Positions 1 through 8,623 of a stretch of 64,000 nucleotides of DNA are shown here, in pieces. Source of the stretch: CAADGU01 sp035444285 (GTDB taxonomy: Bacteria; Chloroflexota; Anaerolineae; Promineifilales; Promineifilaceae). The stretch spans positions 186,001-250,000 of the forward strand of contig DAOMOK010000007.1 in the NCBI GenBank assembly GCA_035444285.1, given 5' to 3'. Position 1 is the first letter of the stretch; each line of letters opens with the position of its first letter. The position numbers and the translations under genes are program-made. The notes below the pieces were generated by a model, which worked only from the letters and a program-made list of their open reading frames with translations, was not told the DNA's origin and did no database searches.

Positions 1-608
1 GCCTGATGAGCGAGTGGGATACCTTTTTTGCCACCCATTTGCGGCCGCTCTGCCAGGCGGCGGTGCAGTCTGACCTGGTGAAGCATTATTTGTTTGTGGA
101 TGTGGTGGTCACGGCCGTGCAGTTTATCAGCGATTTGGGCGGCAAAGCGGCGCAGATCATCCCCGAAGCGCAAGACCTGGAAAAGCTGCTGGTCGGTTTG
201 CACACCGTAGAGCAAATGCGGGAGATACTCGGCCAACTCTTTGACCAGACCATCGTCTTTAGAAACAGCCAGGCCGCCCACGAACGCACCCGTATTGTGC
301 ATCAGGTGAAAGCGTTTCTGGATGCCCATTACGCCAATCCTGACTTGTTGCTGAACGAAGTCGCCGCCCGCGTGAATTTGAGCGCCAGCCATTTCAGTGT
401 CATTTTTAGCCAGGAAATGGGCGAATCGTTCAAAGATTACCTCACCCGCATCCGCATGGAGCGGGCCAAAGAACTGCTGCGCACCACAAATCTCAAATGC
501 GCGGAAATCGCTTACCAGAGCGGCTATAATGATCCCCACTATTTCAGCCACGTTTTCCACAAGCGCATTGGTCTACCCCCCCAGCAGTTCCGGCAGCAAT
601 CGTATTAA
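1..608 (+). CDS. AraC-type response regulator (YesN-like), 5' truncated by window edge
   Basis: The frame is open to the left edge, so only about the last 200 residues are visible. The C-terminal ~100 residues form an AraC-type double helix-turn-helix: first helix pair around VAARVNLSASHFSVIFSQEM, then the second HTH with the family signature around IAYQSGYNDPHYFSHVFHKR and the final GLPPQQFR. The upstream ~100 helical residues fit the linker of YesN-type response regulators. The next gene encodes a YesM-type kinase, the usual partner, so the missing N-terminus most likely carries a receiver domain; this is inference. Role: sugar-responsive transcription activator. An ATG at 6 exists, but it is probably internal. 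Confidence 0.88.
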   Translation, partial: LMSEWDTFFATHLRPLCQAAVQSDLVKHYLFVDVVVTAVQFISDLGGKAAQIIPEAQDLEKLLVGLHTVEQMREILGQLFDQTIVFRNSQAAHERTRIVHQVKAFLDAHYANPDLLLNEVAARVNLSASHFSVIFSQEMGESFKDYLTRIRMERAKELLRTTNLKCAEIAYQSGYNDPHYFSHVFHKRIGLPPQQFRQQSY

Positions 609-611
609 ATC

Positions 612-649
612 AAAGACCCTAAGGGTTTTCTGAAACCCTTAGGGTCTTT
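612..649. terminator. Perfect 17-bp inverted repeat between regulator and kinase
   Basis: Two perfect 17-nt arms (612-628 and 633-649) around a 4-nt loop start four bases after the regulator's stop and end with T residues on both strands, so it could terminate in either direction. It lies inside the presumed regulator-kinase operon, 11 nt before the kinase ATG, so partial termination or mRNA processing is likely. The core CCCTAAGGGTTT recurs at 33277-33336. Confidence 0.7.
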
Positions 650-660
650 TGGGAACAGCT

Positions 661-2238
661 ATGAACGCCGAACTGATTGCCAGTGAACCTGTTTATATTC
701 CCCGGCATATGGGCCGGTTTGTGACCCTATTTGCCAGTGTGCGGTTGTCGCTGCGGGCCAAAATCTTGCTGGCGTTTTTCACCGTCATTTTGCTGCTCAC
801 GGCCGTGAACGTCATGCTGATCTGGGAGGTGTTACGCTTCAACCGCCAGTATGATGTCCTGATGACCAATATCACCACTGCCAACAGTCTTAACGGCTAC
901 ATCAAACCGGCTATTGACGCGGAAATGTGGAACATTGTTTCCGGTAAAACGGAGTTTGCCGAAGGGAATCAATACCAGATCATCGAGCAGGTGAATGACC
1001 AGCTTGATTTTCTGGCGGCCAACGCCCGTTCTGACCGGTCCCGGATCAAACTGGAAGTGATCCGGCGGACGATGGGCACGCTGACCCATTACGTAGACGT
1101 GATGGGGCAGCAAATTGAGCAAGGCAGCCGGGTAGCGGAAAATGAAGCGGTATTGGACAACATTCGCGGGGTCACGGCCGTGGCGGAAGACAGCGTGCGG
1201 GACTACATGCTCTTTGAAGTCAACGAAGCAGAGGAGCAGTACAAGGCAAACCAGTCCCGTTTCACCCGCCTCTCCCTCCTCTACATGATTTTGTTGCCCG
1301 GCGTCATTGGCTTCTCCGTCCTGGCTGCCTGGATCATCTCCGCCAGTATCTATCTGCCCATCAAAAAGCTGCACGACGTGACCACCACCATCACCGGCGC
1401 AGACTTGCAGGCACTCGTGACCACCAACAATGTAGACGAAATCACCGAACTGGGCATCAGTTTCAACATCATGATCGGCCGAATCCGCGAACTGCTGCAC
1501 GCCAAAATTGAGGAGCATGACAACCTGAAAAAAGCGGAACTCAAGGCGCTGCAAGCACAAATCAACCCCCATTTTCTCTACAACACGTTGGATACCATTG
1601 TCTGGATGGCCGAAGCGAACAAAAGCGCCCAGGTGATTGAGATTGTCTGCGCCCTGTCTAGTTTCTTCCGCATTGCCCTGAGCAAGGGGCAGGAGTGGAT
1701 TCCACTGCAACAGGAGCTTGAACATGTGCGCAGCTACCTGACCATTCAAAAAATGCGCTACCGCGACATTCTTGATTACCGGATTGAAGTGGATGAATCA
1801 CTGCTCCACAACACCATTTTAAAGCTGACGTTGCAGCCGTTGGTGGAAAACGCGCTCTATCATGGCATCAAAACAAAACGAAACGGCGGCCTGATTGTGG
1901 TGCGCGCCACCCGCACTGACGATGACATGCTGCTTTTGCAGGTGGTGGATGACGGCGTGGGTTTTACGCCGTACAAACTGGCGCAAATTCAGTCCACGCT
2001 GACCGAGGAAGGCGGCGCCGGGGACGGTGGCGCCGGGGACGGCGGCGAAATTTCGATGAAGGAGAGCGGTTTTAGTGGTTTTGGCCTGGAAAATGTGAAC
2101 AAGCGCATTAAGTTGTATTACGGCCGTCAATACGGTCTTTCCATCCAGAGCCAGTATCGCGGCGGGACGCAGGTAACAGTGACCATCCCGCGCCAATTAG
2201 ACACAGCAGCGCCGCATGGGGAGGGGGTACGGCCGTGA
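661..2238 (+). CDS. YesM-type sensor histidine kinase
   Basis: 525-residue membrane sensor kinase. Transmembrane segments lie at about residues 31-53 and 204-226, enclosing a ~150-residue extracytoplasmic sensor region, followed by a HAMP linker and the His_kinase domain of the YesM/LytS family with phospho-acceptor His304 in QINPHFLYNTLD. The ATPase N-box reads PLVENALYHG (about residue 395) and the G-box DDGVGF, with a later GFGLENVNKR. Between them sits a low-complexity GGAGDGGAGDGG insert encoded by 15-bp tandem repeats at about 2010-2045. I chose the ATG at 661 over an upstream TTG at 649 that falls inside the preceding hairpin. Its 3' end overlaps the next gene (GTGA). Probably phosphorylates the upstream AraC-type regulator. 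Confidence 0.9.
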   Translation: MNAELIASEPVYIPRHMGRFVTLFASVRLSLRAKILLAFFTVILLLTAVNVMLIWEVLRFNRQYDVLMTNITTANSLNGYIKPAIDAEMWNIVSGKTEFAEGNQYQIIEQVNDQLDFLAANARSDRSRIKLEVIRRTMGTLTHYVDVMGQQIEQGSRVAENEAVLDNIRGVTAVAEDSVRDYMLFEVNEAEEQYKANQSRFTRLSLLYMILLPGVIGFSVLAAWIISASIYLPIKKLHDVTTTITGADLQALVTTNNVDEITELGISFNIMIGRIRELLHAKIEEHDNLKKAELKALQAQINPHFLYNTLDTIVWMAEANKSAQVIEIVCALSSFFRIALSKGQEWIPLQQELEHVRSYLTIQKMRYRDILDYRIEVDESLLHNTILKLTLQPLVENALYHGIKTKRNGGLIVVRATRTDDDMLLLQVVDDGVGFTPYKLAQIQSTLTEEGGAGDGGAGDGGEISMKESGFSGFGLENVNKRIKLYYGRQYGLSIQSQYRGGTQVTVTIPRQLDTAAPHGEGVRP

Positions 2239-3233
2239 ACCACCCCTTATACATTAAATTAACTGCGCTCCTGTTCAGCCTTCTGTTGATGAGTTGCTCG
2301 ACTAATTCCCCGTCACCAGCACCCGCCAACACCCCCGAACCAGACGATGGCCTGAAAACGTATGACGAAATCGTCGTCGGTTACTCCCAAATTGGCGCGG
2401 AAAGCAACTGGCGCACGGGTAATACGGCTTCAATTAAGGAAACGGCCGAAAGCCTGGGGGTCGAACTCATTTTTGATGACGGCCAACAACGGCAGGAAAA
2501 CCAGATCAGAGCCATCCGCTCCTTCATCGCCCAGCAAGTGGATGTCATTGGCGTCTCCCCCGTCGTCGAAGATGGCTGGGAATCTGTCTTTCAGGAGGCC
2601 AAAGATGCGGGTATCCCCATCATCCTGGTTGACCGCCGCGCCAATGTGCCGGAAGACCTCTACACCGCTTACCTGGGGTCTGATTTTCTGGAGGAAGGCA
2701 AAAACGCGGCGCGGGTGATGGTGGATTTATTAGGCGGAGAAGGCAAAATCGTAGAATTGGTGGGCACCGTCGGTTCTGCGCCGGCCATAGACCGCGCCGC
2801 CGGATTCCGCGAGATCATCCAGGATTACCCGGACATGCAAATCATCGCCTCCGAGACGGGCGATTTTACCAGGGCCAAAGGAGAGGAAGTGATGGGCGAC
2901 CTGCTGCAACAATACGGCGAGGAGATTGACGCCGTCTACGCCCACAACGACGATATGGCCATTGGCGCGATTAAGGCGATAGAGGCATATGGCCTACAGC
3001 CGGGGCAAGAGATCAAAATTGTCTCCATTGACGCCATCCGCGACGCTTTCCAGGCGATGATTGATGGCAAATTAAACGCCACCATTGAATGTAATCCACT
3101 TCTGGGGCCGCAATTTTTTGATTTAGCCTTAAAGGTGGTCAATGGTGAGCCGACGCCCAAATGGATCCCCTCCGAAGAGAGCATTTTCTTCCCCGAAGAC
3201 GCCGCCGAAATTATGCCCAGCCGCCGGTATTAG
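2235..3233 (+). CDS. Orphan sugar-binding lipoprotein, YtfQ paralogue
   Basis: 332-residue periplasmic-binding protein of the ribose/galactofuranose (Peripla_BP_4) type. The N-terminus is a lipoprotein signal with lipobox LLMSC, then a short Pro/Ser/Thr linker. The GTG start at 2235 overlaps the kinase stop (GTGA) and is itself part of an ACGGCCGT octamer; a GGAGG lies about 10 nt upstream. It is about 70% identical by eye, over the N-terminal ~120 mature residues, to the binding protein at 11765. No permease or ATPase follows; the next gene is on the other strand. Translational coupling to the kinase suggests it presents sugar to the kinase rather than to a transporter, as XylFII does for LytS/YesN in Clostridium (precedent; inference here). 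Ligand unknown, probably a pentose or furanose sugar. Confidence 0.87.
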   Translation: MNHPLYIKLTALLFSLLLMSCSTNSPSPAPANTPEPDDGLKTYDEIVVGYSQIGAESNWRTGNTASIKETAESLGVELIFDDGQQRQENQIRAIRSFIAQQVDVIGVSPVVEDGWESVFQEAKDAGIPIILVDRRANVPEDLYTAYLGSDFLEEGKNAARVMVDLLGGEGKIVELVGTVGSAPAIDRAAGFREIIQDYPDMQIIASETGDFTRAKGEEVMGDLLQQYGEEIDAVYAHNDDMAIGAIKAIEAYGLQPGQEIKIVSIDAIRDAFQAMIDGKLNATIECNPLLGPQFFDLALKVVNGEPTPKWIPSEESIFFPEDAAEIMPSRRY

Positions 3234-3269
3234 AGATTTTGGCTCTTGGGGAATTCAGGGGGTTAACGA

Positions 3270-3368
3270 TCTGTGATGCGTGATGCGTGATGCGTGACCA
3301 ATGACCAAAGAGGATTCACGCATCAGAGCCTGCCCTGAGGCTGCCGAAGGGCATCACGCATCACGCCA
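3270..3368. repeat. Tandem/inverted short-repeat element in intergenic region
   Basis: Between convergent genes. Three head-to-tail GTGATGC-type units (about 3273-3298) face inverted copies (about 3314-3325 and 3350-3366). Between them is a GC-rich hairpin block around 3328-3351 (CCTGCCCTGAGGCTGCCGAA) that resembles blocks at 23398, 35563 and 37177. No gene is visible. The arrangement matches other such elements in this window with different unit sequences. Confidence 0.75.
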
Positions 3369-3377
3369 GCACCCACG

Positions 3378-4370
3378 CTACCCTGGATACCAGGTGATGC
3401 GCGGGTCATTGGCCGCCCGCCGGTACTCCCAGGCGGATTCCGTCATTTTTTGCAGTGTATAGGTCGGCCGCCAGCCTAGCAGAAATTTGGCTTTGGCATT
3501 GTCCAGCCAGGTGGAATGGTAAGGGGTTTGAATTTCAACGGTTGGTACCCCTTTTGTTTGCGCCAGATAAGCAGCCAATTCGCCATAGTCAACCGGCTCA
3601 TCCATGCAAATGTTGAATGTTTGCCGGTACGCTTTGGGGTTATCAATCGCCAGCATGATGGCGCTGGCCAGGTCTTGCACGTGGACAAAGTTGCGTTTCA
3701 CCGCCGTGCCGTCGGCCCCCACCATCACCGGCACTGTCCCCAGGCGGGTATACTCGTCAGCCTTTTCCGGCCCTACCAGGTCACGCCAACGCGGACCGCC
3801 AAAAACGTCCTCGCCAAAAGAAAGCTGATATTTGAAATCATCCTTTTCCATAATCCAGGGAGCGCGCAAACAACAACCATTCAGGTTATATTGCAGGATG
3901 TATTGCTCCAACATCACCTCTTCCAGCACTTTAGAGAGGGCATAACAGCCGGGGTAGGCGCTGTGTTTTTGGGTTTCCGTCACCGGGATGGGGTGGGGAT
4001 AGAAGAAATGCCCCACGCTGGCGTCACCGCCAATCAGGATGAACTGCTGAAATGTGGGGCTAACGCGGCACGCTTCCAGGAGCCAGAACAGCCCTTTGAC
4101 GGCCACGTCCATAATCGTTTCCGGGGTTTCTTTGCTGGTAGCCAGGTGTAACACGTGGGTCACGTCGGCCAGAGCCACTTCTACCAGCGCCCGGTCTTCA
4201 ATGGAACCACGCATGAGTTCTAAACGGCCGTGCCCGTCCAGCAGCCGATTGTGGCACAAAGCGCGCACCACAAAATGGTCAAATGATGGCTCGGCCAGAA
4301 AACGTTCTATGAACGTCCGCCCTACCTTGCCGGTCGCCCCGGTGACCAGGATTCGCTTCGTTTCTATCAC
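3378..4370 (-). CDS. NAD-dependent epimerase/dehydratase (extended SDR)
   Basis: 330-residue extended short-chain dehydrogenase/reductase. The Rossmann motif GATGKVG is at residues 11-17 and the catalytic pair is Tyr143-x3-Lys147 (YALSK). A GTG at 4370 is taken as the start because GAGGTG lies 6 nt upstream and it places the glycine motif at the usual distance; a longer reading to 4415 would add 15 unsupported residues. It is the last gene of a minus-strand sugar ABC cluster. Family members are nucleotide-sugar epimerases, uronate dehydrogenases or sugar dehydratases; the substrate cannot be decided here. Conserved downstream residues (NFVHVQDLASAI) fit a nucleotide-sugar or free-sugar epimerase. 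Confidence 0.85.
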   Translation of the reverse strand: MIETKRILVTGATGKVGRTFIERFLAEPSFDHFVVRALCHNRLLDGHGRLELMRGSIEDRALVEVALADVTHVLHLATSKETPETIMDVAVKGLFWLLEACRVSPTFQQFILIGGDASVGHFFYPHPIPVTETQKHSAYPGCYALSKVLEEVMLEQYILQYNLNGCCLRAPWIMEKDDFKYQLSFGEDVFGGPRWRDLVGPEKADEYTRLGTVPVMVGADGTAVKRNFVHVQDLASAIMLAIDNPKAYRQTFNICMDEPVDYGELAAYLAQTKGVPTVEIQTPYHSTWLDNAKAKFLLGWRPTYTLQKMTESAWEYRRAANDPRITWYPG

Positions 4371-4400
4371 GTAGCACCTCAATAAATTAAAAATGTGGGC

Positions 4401-4458
4401 TGAGGAGAGCAGCACGCCCTCGTGCTGCTTGTTCGCACGTGGGCGTGCGAACTCCTCA
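4401..4458. repeat. Cloverleaf-like palindromic element (three-way junction)
   Basis: A closing stem TGAGGAG/CTCCTCA (4401-4407 with 4452-4458) encloses two perfect 9-bp hairpins: AGCAGCACG with CGTGCTGCT (4408-4416/4421-4429) and GTTCGCACG with CGTGCGAAC (4431-4439/4444-4452). It sits between the permease stop (4478) and the epimerase start (4370), so it is transcribed within the operon. It could be an mRNA processing or stability element, or a small non-autonomous repeat. Confidence 0.75.
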
Positions 4459-4477
4459 AATTCATGCTGGCGCGGTA

Positions 4478-5473
4478 TTAACTTTTGCGACGGCGACGGC
4501 CGTAATCAAACGTAATCGCCAGCAGCAGCACAAAGCCGATCACAATACGGTGCCAGAACGGGTTGATGTTCAGCATCACCATTTCATTTTGCAAAACGCC
4601 AATGAGCAAAGCTCCCACCAGGATGCCTAACACTGAGCCTTGCCCGCCCATCAGGCTCAGGCCGCCCAGAATACAGGCCGTAATGGCCAGCAGTTCAAAT
4701 CCTTCACCCGCCGCCGGATGCCCCAGGCTCAGTCGCCCAGCCTGGATAATGCCCACCAGGCTGGCGCACACCACAGAGATGATATAACACAGGATAATAC
4801 GGGCATCTACATTGACGCCAGATAGGCGGGTGGCCTCTATGTTGCCCCCGGCTGCGTAAATTTGCCGCCCCACGTAGGTATAACGCAGCAAATAATGGGC
4901 CAGCAGCGCCACTATCAGGCAAACAACAACGGGCATGGGGATGAGGCCAAAAAGAAAACCTTGCCCCAAAAAAGTGAAGGAATTGGGTACGCCGGTAATG
5001 GGAAAGCCGTTGGTCAAGACGAGGATCGCGCCGCGCGCCACCCCCAACGTCACCAGCGTCACCAAAAAACCGTGCATCCGCAGCCTGGTCACATACAAGC
5101 CATGAAACGTGCCAATCAACACCGCCACCGAAAAGGTGAGCAGCATAGCCACCCCCATGGGCAATCCCATCCTGACGACGAAATAGGCGGTGAGTACACC
5201 ACCCAGACCAATGATGGAACCGATGGAAAGGTCAATACCGGCGGTGATAATGGTGAAACCGACGCCAATGGCGGCGATGGCCAGGATAGCAGTGTCACGG
5301 GTGAGAATTTTCAGGTTTTCAATGCCCATAAAGCGGGGATTGACGACCGCGCCGATAATAAACAAGATGATGGCGACGAGGAAAATGAGGAATTCCGGGG
5401 CGGCAAACAGTTTTTTCCAGCCCGAAAGAGCATGGCCGGAACCTGATTTAGATTTTGTAACGATGTTATCCAT
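4478..5473 (-). CDS. Sugar ABC transporter permease (RbsC family)
   Basis: 331-residue polytopic membrane protein of the BPD_transp_2 (RbsC/XylH/RhaP) family. Conserved features: a first TM after a ~25-residue cytosolic N-terminus, the family motif GVGFTIITAGIDLSIG (about residues 70-90), and the EAA-like region GGNIEATRLSGVNV. Of two possible ATGs (5479 and 5473), 5473 is preferred: GGAGG is 8 nt from it but only 2 nt from the other. The start overlaps the end of the ATPase gene by 8 nt, indicating translational coupling. It forms the membrane channel for the sugar bound by the protein at 7095-8279. Confidence 0.92.
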   Translation of the reverse strand: MDNIVTKSKSGSGHALSGWKKLFAAPEFLIFLVAIILFIIGAVVNPRFMGIENLKILTRDTAILAIAAIGVGFTIITAGIDLSIGSIIGLGGVLTAYFVVRMGLPMGVAMLLTFSVAVLIGTFHGLYVTRLRMHGFLVTLVTLGVARGAILVLTNGFPITGVPNSFTFLGQGFLFGLIPMPVVVCLIVALLAHYLLRYTYVGRQIYAAGGNIEATRLSGVNVDARIILCYIISVVCASLVGIIQAGRLSLGHPAAGEGFELLAITACILGGLSLMGGQGSVLGILVGALLIGVLQNEMVMLNINPFWHRIVIGFVLLLAITFDYGRRRRKS

Positions 5474-7031
5474 TTTCATCTCCTCCAGTGTTCTCCGTTG
5501 TCAGCAACGGCTCGGCAAGCTGCCGCTCAGCCTCTATGCTCAGGAATTTCGTGGCGCAGGTCATAATCTCTTCCTGGTCGAAACGGCCGTCGCCAAACTC
5601 CCCGGTTATTCGCCCCTGGCACATCACAATCACCCGGTCGCTCATGCCAATAATCTCCGGCATCTCCGAAGAAATCATGAGGATGCCCATGCCTTGCTGC
5701 GCCAACCGGCTCATCAGTGCGTGAACTTCCGCTTTGGCGCCGATGTCAATGCCGCGCGTCGGCTCGTCCATGATGAGCAGTTTCGGCCCCATGCTCAGCC
5801 ATTTCGCCAGCACCACCTTTTGCTGATTGCCGCCGCTGAGGTGGCGCACTGTTTGCCCCAGGCTGGGGGTGGCGATAGCCAGCGTCTGCACATATTCGGC
5901 CGTAATTCTTTTCGCTTCCCGGTCTTTTATGCCCCCCAGTAGATTAGAAATACGCTGCAAGATGGTCATGGTGGTGTTGTCTTGTACATTCATACCCAGC
6001 ACCAACCCATGTTGTTTGCGGTCTTCAGGAACCCAACCGATGCCCTGGCGCACCGCGTCTTTGGGCGATTTGATGTGAACGGGTTGGCCTGCCACCAGGG
6101 TTTCGCCCTCGGTGACTTTATCAACGCCACAAATGAGGCGCGCCAGTTCGGTACGGCCGGCGCCGATCAGCCCGGCCAGCCCCACAATTTCCCCTTTGCG
6201 CACCGTCAGGTTAACGTTTGCCACACCATTCTCACCGCTCACGTTGCGCAGTTCCAACACTGGCTCGCCAATCTCTGCCTTTTCTTTGGGGAAAAGGCCC
6301 ACATTCCGGCCCACCATCAGCCGGATAATCTGTTCTTCGCTGGCTTCGGCAATGGGGAGTATGCCCACACGACGGCCGTCGCGCATGATCACCACTCTGT
6401 CCACGATCTGCCGCACCTCCTCCAGCCGGTGGCTGACAAAAACCACCGCCACCCCCCGCGCCTGCAACCGGCGCATCAGGGCAAACAGGGCGTCCGCTTC
6501 TTTGCTGGACAGGGCTGAGGTGGGTTCATCCATCAAAATTAGCCGGGCATTTTGGGAGACCGCCTTGGCAATTTCCACCATTTGTTGCCCGGCTACATTC
6601 AATTCGCGCACCGCTTTTTTGCCAGGAATATCGGCGCCCAGGTCATGCAAGAGGGCTTCCGCCTCCTGGTTCATGCGCCGGAAATCCACCATGCCCAACA
6701 GCCGGCGTGGTTCCCGGTTGAGGAAGATATTTTCGGCTACGGAAAGGTAGGGGATGAGGGCTAACTCCTGGTGAATGGTGCTGATGCCCAGGCTTTGTGC
6801 TTCTTGGGGCGATTGGGGGGAGATGTCACGGCCGTTGAAGCGAATTGTGCCCGCATCCTTCACGTAAACGCCGGACAAAATTTTGATGAGCGTAGATTTG
6901 CCCGCCCCGTTTTCGCCCAGAAAGCCAATAATCTCGCCGGGGTACACCTCAAAATCCACATCATCCAACGCCTGCACCCCAGGGAAACCTTTGGCAATAT
7001 GCGCCATTTCCAATAACGGTTGCTGTTCCAT
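5466..7031 (-). CDS. Sugar ABC transporter ATPase (RbsA/MglA type, two ATPase domains)
   Basis: 521-residue tandem ABC ATPase. Domain 1 has Walker A GENGAGKST at residues 39-47, Walker B LILMDEPTS and a degenerate signature; domain 2 has the degenerate P-loop GLIGAGRTE and the signature LSGGNQQKV followed by LLIMDEPTRGIDIG. This asymmetry is standard for carbohydrate importers of the CUT2 class. ATG at 7031 was chosen over an in-frame GTG two codons upstream. It lies downstream of the binding protein, separated by a perfect 17-bp hairpin, and overlaps the permease. Powers uptake of the same sugar. Confidence 0.94.
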   Translation of the reverse strand: MEQQPLLEMAHIAKGFPGVQALDDVDFEVYPGEIIGFLGENGAGKSTLIKILSGVYVKDAGTIRFNGRDISPQSPQEAQSLGISTIHQELALIPYLSVAENIFLNREPRRLLGMVDFRRMNQEAEALLHDLGADIPGKKAVRELNVAGQQMVEIAKAVSQNARLILMDEPTSALSSKEADALFALMRRLQARGVAVVFVSHRLEEVRQIVDRVVIMRDGRRVGILPIAEASEEQIIRLMVGRNVGLFPKEKAEIGEPVLELRNVSGENGVANVNLTVRKGEIVGLAGLIGAGRTELARLICGVDKVTEGETLVAGQPVHIKSPKDAVRQGIGWVPEDRKQHGLVLGMNVQDNTTMTILQRISNLLGGIKDREAKRITAEYVQTLAIATPSLGQTVRHLSGGNQQKVVLAKWLSMGPKLLIMDEPTRGIDIGAKAEVHALMSRLAQQGMGILMISSEMPEIIGMSDRVIVMCQGRITGEFGDGRFDQEEIMTCATKFLSIEAERQLAEPLLTTENTGGDENG

Positions 7032-7042
7032 GACCACTACTC

Positions 7043-7079
7043 TTAGACCTGACAGGTTTTGGAAACCTGTCAGGTCTAA
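7043..7079. repeat. Perfect 17-bp inverted repeat between binding-protein and ATPase genes
   Basis: Arms 7043-7059 and 7063-7079 (TTAGACCTGACAGGTTT and its complement) with a 3-nt loop fill the 63-bp gap between the binding-protein stop and the ATPase start. Such a hairpin would protect the upstream mRNA segment or partially terminate, giving excess binding protein. The core CCTGACAGGTTT recurs at 50766-50797. Confidence 0.75.
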
Positions 7080-7094
7080 TCACTCACTCAGGCT

Positions 7095-8279
7095 CTACTG
7101 CGAAGCAATACCGACGGAATCGAGATATTGTTTGTACAGGTCGAGCGATTCAGCTTTGATAACATCCACACCTGTGTTCAGGCGGATCTTACCTTCGTCG
7201 CCTAAATCGTCGAGATAGGGCGCTAAGATGGCCATCGTCTTGTCTACGCCTAAAACTGACATAGCGTGCATGACATACCCGGCCAGATAGCCGTAGAAGT
7301 AAACGCGCTGCCCGATCATCGCCTGCACCACACCTTCTTCCATGCAAGCCTGCGTTTCCGGCTCGGCGTCGAAGGCAATGATCTTCACATCGCCAGTCAG
7401 GCCAGCCTGTTTCACCGCCTGGCAGGCGGCGGGGCCATCGTAGGAGTAGAAGGTAATAAAACCGGCCAGGTCATCGCCATATTTCTGGATGGAGGTCTGG
7501 GCGTTACTCAGGGCCACTTCCGGCTTGATGTCATCAATGAGCACTTCCACCAGTTCCATGTTGGTGCCCTCAAAAACATCGTTCACGCCGCGGATGCGGT
7601 CCTGGGCATTTTGGGCGGTGGCAAAACCCACCAACCCCACCACTTTGCCTTCGCCAATGATTTCCAGCGCGGCTTCGGCGGCAGCGCGGCCGGCGTCATA
7701 GTCAGACATGCCAATGTACATGGCGCGGTCGCTGCCGGTGGCGTCTGAATCCATGGTGAGCATGATGGTGCCCTGGTTGACCGCTCGTTCAATGATGGGG
7801 GCAGGTGCTTGCCGGTCTATGGCCGAGAAGGTGACGCCGGTGTAACCATCATTAACGAAGGTTTCTAACATGGAAAGCTGCTGGCTGAGCAGGTCAGAGG
7901 CGGTAGGGGCCTGGAAGGCGATAGGCACACCCAGCTCTGATGAGGCGCGGCCAACGCCAATTTGGGCGGCCGTCCAGAATGGAGACAGATTGTTAGCCAG
8001 AAAAGCAAACTTGGCTCCGGCCGGGGCGTTTTGCCCGGCGGTGGCGGCCTTCAAATCTTCCACAGCCGCAAACAGTTCATTGGGGCGGTATGGGTTGTCT
8101 GTGGCGGGGGGCATGGCTTGGGTTTCAGCGGTGGCTATCACGGTAACGGTGACGGTTTCTACCACTGTCTCCGGGGCGGTGGTTGGTGAGGCTGTTGTGC
8201 CAGAGCAAGCAGCCAGGATGAATAGGGCAACGGCCGTGAGCAGCAACAAACCAATTTTCAAACTATTCTTTGTTTTCAC
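7095..8279 (-). CDS. Sugar ABC transporter substrate-binding lipoprotein
   Basis: 394-residue periplasmic-binding protein of the ribose/rhamnose class (Peripla_BP_4). A lipoprotein signal ends at Cys25 (LAAC), followed by a Thr/Val-rich linker and the two-lobed sugar-binding fold (NNLSPFWTAAQIGVGRA; MLTMDSDATGSDR). GTG at 8279 is the start: GGAGG is 6 nt upstream and it gives a clean signal peptide; a reading from 8381 would place 34 extra residues before the signal. First gene of the import operon. With a LacI regulator upstream and a rhamnulokinase beyond it, L-rhamnose or a related deoxysugar is a reasonable but unproven ligand. Confidence 0.92.
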   Translation of the reverse strand: MKTKNSLKIGLLLLTAVALFILAACSGTTASPTTAPETVVETVTVTVIATAETQAMPPATDNPYRPNELFAAVEDLKAATAGQNAPAGAKFAFLANNLSPFWTAAQIGVGRASSELGVPIAFQAPTASDLLSQQLSMLETFVNDGYTGVTFSAIDRQAPAPIIERAVNQGTIMLTMDSDATGSDRAMYIGMSDYDAGRAAAEAALEIIGEGKVVGLVGFATAQNAQDRIRGVNDVFEGTNMELVEVLIDDIKPEVALSNAQTSIQKYGDDLAGFITFYSYDGPAACQAVKQAGLTGDVKIIAFDAEPETQACMEEGVVQAMIGQRVYFYGYLAGYVMHAMSVLGVDKTMAILAPYLDDLGDEGKIRLNTGVDVIKAESLDLYKQYLDSVGIASQ

Positions 8280-8440
8280 AGGGATCCTCCTCGCTTTTAT
8301 AGTCGCGCACAATAAAAGAGTTGATGGCTTCGTATGCGCGGTAAGAAAAAGCAAATCTTTTAGTCGGTTAATGGAATACAAAAGGGTAATAATGGTTATT
8401 TCTTCTCTATTCTTCTCCTTTGCACCTCCTTTGGCAGGTT

Positions 8441-8529
8441 GGTAGTAGGCGATTTATCACCCTTGCACAGCACGAAAATGCCTACTACAGACGACCTTGT
8501 GAATCGTCTACAAAGGTGATAAAACTACC
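8441..8529 (-). repeat. Nested inverted-repeat block with alternative pairings (structured RNA or MITE-like)
   Basis: Outer arms GGTAGT (8441-8446)/ACTACC (8524-8529) and TATCACC (8455-8461)/GGTGATA (8515-8521) enclose a hairpin AGACGA/TCGTCT (8489-8494/8504-8509). A competing 9-bp pairing GTAGTAGGC (8442-8450)/GCCTACTAC (8480-8488) uses the same 5' bases. Mutually exclusive stems are typical of regulatory leaders; terminal inverted repeats also fit a miniature transposable element. Confidence 0.55.
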
Positions 8530-8623
8530 AGGCGGATCAACAACAATGGGGTGTCTGTATCCCGGTAAAGTTTTCTTTGCCGGGCAAACCGGGTACCTAT
8601 TCAAGATTGATCTGGCGATTCAG

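Noticed and set aside
832..1749. 305-codon frame antisense to the YesM-like kinase
   Set aside because: The sense strand has HAMP, His-box and ATPase motifs; the antisense reading has none.
2008..2046. Frameshift in the YesM-like kinase at the GGAGDGG insert
   Set aside because: The 15-bp repeats are a multiple of three and both ATPase boxes are in one frame; it is an in-frame low-complexity insert.
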